Source: Prevotella sp. UBA3837
GTDB taxonomy: Bacteria; Bacteroidota; Bacteroidia; Bacteroidales; Bacteroidaceae
NCBI GenBank assembly: GCA_002392835.1
Contig: DGHX01000046.1
Coordinates: forward strand, 1 to 7,493
DNA: 7,493 nt
Direction of reading: 5' to 3'
Shown here: piece after piece, positions 5,980 through 7,493 of the stretch
How the letters are laid out: each line of letters begins with the position of its first letter
Numbering within the stretch: the first letter of the stretch is position 1
Notes under the pieces: generated by a model
Seen by the model: the letters and a program-made list of their open reading frames with translations, nothing else
What the model was told of the DNA's origin: nothing
Databases searched by the model: none
Translations under genes and position numbers: made by a program

Positions 5980-6621
5980 TTACCATTTATACCCATGTTC
6001 CTTGCAATAGTCGATGGCGGGCTGGAACCCCTGGAAGGTGGCCTTGTGAATCCACCTCAGCCCCTTTCGCTCGTCCTTGGGAACACCAGTGCCCGTCATC
6101 AGGAACCAGCCCGTGGCAAACTGTGCCTGGGCGTCGCCGCCATTGGCGGCAAGCTCGTACCAGAATACACATTCTTCCAGGTTCCTCTCCACACCGTCAC
6201 CGTTCCAATAAGCTGCGCCAACATTCTTCTGACTGAGGATGTGGCCCTGGAAAGCAGCTTCGCGATACCAGAGGAAGGCCTTGTGATGATCCAGTTCTGC
6301 GCCATCGCCCTGATAGTAGGCATTGGCCACATTGACCTGTGACTGCATGTCGCCCTTGCCGGCGGCTTTCATGTACCACTCAAAGGCCAGTCTCGCATCC
6401 TGCTGCACACCCTTTCCCTGGTAATAGCACTCACCCACGTTGAAGCAACCATAGACATCGTCCTGCAGCGCAGCCTTCATATACCATTCGAAGGCCAGCG
6501 CCAGGTTGACCTTTACGCCGGTGCCACGCTCGTAGCAGACACCAAGGTTGTTCATGGCCTTGGTGTCTCCGGCATAGGCTCTCTCGCGGTAGGCGTCAGC
6601 CTTGTTACGCTCCTTTGACAT
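5980..6621 (-). CDS. Sel1-like repeat (tetratricopeptide-type) protein
   Basis: The 213-residue protein is almost entirely Sel1-like repeats, helical hairpins of about 36 residues that form a curved scaffold for protein-protein contacts. Five repeats start near residues 21, 57, 93, 129 and 165. The signature is seen in NNLGVCYERGTGVKVNLALA, NVGECYYQGKGVQQD, NVANAYYQGDGAELD, NVGAAYWNGDGVERN and FATGWFLMTGTGVPKD, each followed by an A/GLRWIHKA or AFEWYMKAA-type helix. No signal peptide or membrane segment is present, so it is probably cytoplasmic. The start at 6621 is supported by a -7 box 28 bases upstream. Partners are not predictable. It is transcribed toward uvrB but has its own promoter, and uvrB has another, so the two genes are not necessarily an operon. 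Confidence 0.88.
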   Translation of the reverse strand: MSKERNKADAYRERAYAGDTKAMNNLGVCYERGTGVKVNLALAFEWYMKAALQDDVYGCFNVGECYYQGKGVQQDARLAFEWYMKAAGKGDMQSQVNVANAYYQGDGAELDHHKAFLWYREAAFQGHILSQKNVGAAYWNGDGVERNLEECVFWYELAANGGDAQAQFATGWFLMTGTGVPKDERKGLRWIHKATFQGFQPAIDYCKEHGYKW

Positions 6622-6649
6622 GGTAGATGCTGTTTCTTGTTTGTAGGTG

Positions 6650-6657
6650 CAAAGTTA
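6650..6657 (-). promoter_or_regulatory. Promoter -7 box of the Sel1-repeat gene
   Basis: The minus strand reads TAACTTTG, an exact TAnnTTTG match, followed by CACCT exactly as in the uvrB promoter (TTTGCACCT in both). A TTTG at 6673-6670 is too close (12 bp) to be a good -33 element and no better one is seen at 19-21 bp, so only the -7 box is called. Confidence 0.6.
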
Positions 6658-6679
6658 CGGTTTTTCTGCCAAATAACGC

Positions 6680-6708
6680 TTGGAGAACAGAAAAAATGTG
6701 TAATTTTG
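6680..6708 (+). promoter_or_regulatory. Orphan plus-strand promoter (TTG-N18-TAATTTTG)
   Basis: TTG (6680-6682) and TAATTTTG (6701-6708) are 18 bp apart, close to the Bacteroidetes consensus spacing. The sequence then runs CAGCTGAA into an ATG at 6717. It diverges from the Sel1 promoter and points toward the 3' end of the convergent PNPOx-like gene. No normal-sized plus-strand gene follows. Confidence 0.55.
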
Positions 6709-6716
6709 CAGCTGAA

Positions 6717-6767
6717 ATGAAGAAAAAGCATTCAGACGAAACGGAATCTATATTCTCTTGGGCATGA
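6717..6767 (+). other. 16-codon ORF behind the orphan promoter
   Basis: ATG at 6717 opens MKKKHSDETESIFSWA and stops with TGA at 6765-6767. The last 20 bases overlap, antisense, the 3' end of the PNPOx-like gene (stop at 6748-6750). It is too short to assign a function. It could be a genuine small peptide, the 5' stub of a gene lost by rearrangement, or the start of an antisense transcript. The charged Lys-rich start is common at real starts in this group but proves nothing by itself. Confidence 0.25.
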
Positions 6768-7188
6768 ATCCCTCGCTCACTTCTCCTGCCATCAGGTCAT
6801 AGTGCAGAAACTCCGGTGGGGTAGGCTGCAGGTCGTAATAGTCCATCTCGGCTATTGGCAGACAGAAATACGCCATCTGGTCGTAGCTGGTATATAGACG
6901 CTGCAGGACCTCGTTGTGCTCGTAGATCCAACGCTTCGTCACGTCCTCCACGTTGAAGTTCACCATACCCGAACAACGCACGGAGATATTCCCCTCGTAG
7001 GCAATCAGCTCTACATTGGGGTTCTTGCGCAACTCTCGCCAAACGGCTTTGGCCTCCGAGGTAGCAAAGTAGAGCACGTTGCCCTCTTGCTTCATCACTC
7101 GGAAGATGCGCAACTTAGGGATGTTGTCCTCGCTTGTGGCCAGGGCAACATCCTTGTGACTGCGCAGAAATTGCAACGCTCTCTCCAT
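6748..7188 (-). CDS. PNPOx-like FMN-binding split-barrel protein
   Basis: The 146-residue product resembles small members of the pyridoxamine 5'-phosphate oxidase-like superfamily, flavin- or deazaflavin-binding split beta-barrels that usually act as dimeric oxidoreductases. The order is an N-terminal helix (ERALQFLRSHKD), strand VALATSEDNIPKLRIFRV (14-31), the strand and turn VLYFATSEAKAVWRELRKNPNVEL (38-61) that matches the family's 'lyf.t...k..eL..nP.v.l' pattern, then ISVRCSGMV (68-76). A C-terminal segment from 85 to 146 shows no recognisable motif. True PdxH enzymes are longer, about 210 residues, so a vitamin B6 role should not be assumed. Its ATG at 7188 lies 9 bases after the stop codon of the upstream cupin gene, indicating one transcript. 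Substrate unknown. Confidence 0.8.
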   Translation of the reverse strand: MERALQFLRSHKDVALATSEDNIPKLRIFRVMKQEGNVLYFATSEAKAVWRELRKNPNVELIAYEGNISVRCSGMVNFNVEDVTKRWIYEHNEVLQRLYTSYDQMAYFCLPIAEMDYYDLQPTPPEFLHYDLMAGEVSEGFMPKRI

Positions 7189-7197
7189 GGTCGGGGC

Positions 7198-7493
7198 TTA
7201 CCATTTCAGTTCGTCCTGAAGAATCACTCCGTCCGTCATGGGGCTGTCAGCCTCGGTGAAGGCATTGGCCTTATACTGGATGCAGAGCATGGTCAGGTTC
7301 TCCGTGCCTGTGTTCTTCAGCGCACGCTTGCCGTCGGGAGCCACACGTACAATGGTACCTTCGCTGACGGGGAAAATCTCACCGTCCACCTGATACTGGC
7401 CCTCGCCCTTCAGGATGATGTAGAGTTCCTCGTGGGTCTTGTGCGTGTGCAGGAATCCGCTGTCCTGGCCGGGTACGAGTGTCTGGAAACTCA
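7198..7493 (-). CDS. Cupin-domain protein, 5' end outside window
   Basis: About 97 residues are visible; the frame is open to the window edge (first full codon at 7491), so the start lies beyond it. The GTG at 7389 is internal. Cupin motif 1 is clear in GFLHTHKTHEELYIILKGEG, with His, His and Glu in metal-ligand positions (HTH...E). It is followed by QVDGEIFPVSEGTIVRVAPDG. Motif 2, APDGKRALKNTG, has Arg where many cupins carry the last metal-binding His and keeps the Asn, so metal binding may use fewer or different ligands. A C-terminal tail ends DGVILQDELKW. Small single-domain cupins have diverse roles (isomerase, dioxygenase, sensor), so no reaction is assigned. It is the upstream partner of the PNPOx-like gene. 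Confidence 0.85.
   Translation of the reverse strand, partial: SFQTLVPGQDSGFLHTHKTHEELYIILKGEGQYQVDGEIFPVSEGTIVRVAPDGKRALKNTGTENLTMLCIQYKANAFTEADSPMTDGVILQDELKW

Overview
The window looks like the chromosome of a fairly high-GC member of the Bacteroidales, most likely Prevotellaceae. This is inferred from protein character and from promoters: three sites match the Bacteroidetes primary-sigma -7 box TAnnTTTG, two with a correctly spaced -33 TTG/TTTG, and gene starts lack strong Shine-Dalgarno sequences. No rRNA, tRNA, CRISPR array, transposase or integrase was found.

Layout. (1) Positions 1-635, +: the 3' part of a class I/II PLP-dependent aminotransferase. (2) 634-756: a gap of about 130 bp made largely of two heptanucleotide tandem repeats. 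(3) 766-2049, +: a FtsX/LolC-E-type ABC transporter permease that begins with TTG. (4) 2050-2722: a gene-free stretch of about 670 bp between two convergent genes, packed with repeats. It holds two inverted copies of a CG-rich hairpin element at its ends, a G-rich heptad tract, a 21/42-bp minisatellite organised in 105-bp higher-order units and bracketed by hairpins, and a cluster of GGTGCAACC repeats containing a duplicated block of about 65 bp. (5) 2723-3760, -: a secreted family PL1-type pectate lyase. (6) 3855-5882, -: uvrB, full length, with a very good promoter. (7) 5980-6621, -: a Sel1-repeat protein. (8) 6748-7188, -: a PNPOx-like FMN split-barrel protein. (9) 7198-7493, -: a cupin-domain protein cut by the window edge, 9 bp upstream of the PNPOx-like gene and probably cotranscribed with it.

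The genes are mostly ordinary housekeeping or accessory functions (amino acid metabolism, envelope transport, pectin breakdown, nucleotide excision repair) and do not form one pathway. The least explained part is the repeat-rich intergenic element at 2055-2705. It may be a MITE-like or REP-like composite, or a structured 3'-end/terminator region. A second curiosity is a well-formed plus-strand promoter at 6680-6708 that leads only into a 16-codon ORF running antisense into the 3' end of the PNPOx-like gene. I see no convincing multi-gene novel system.
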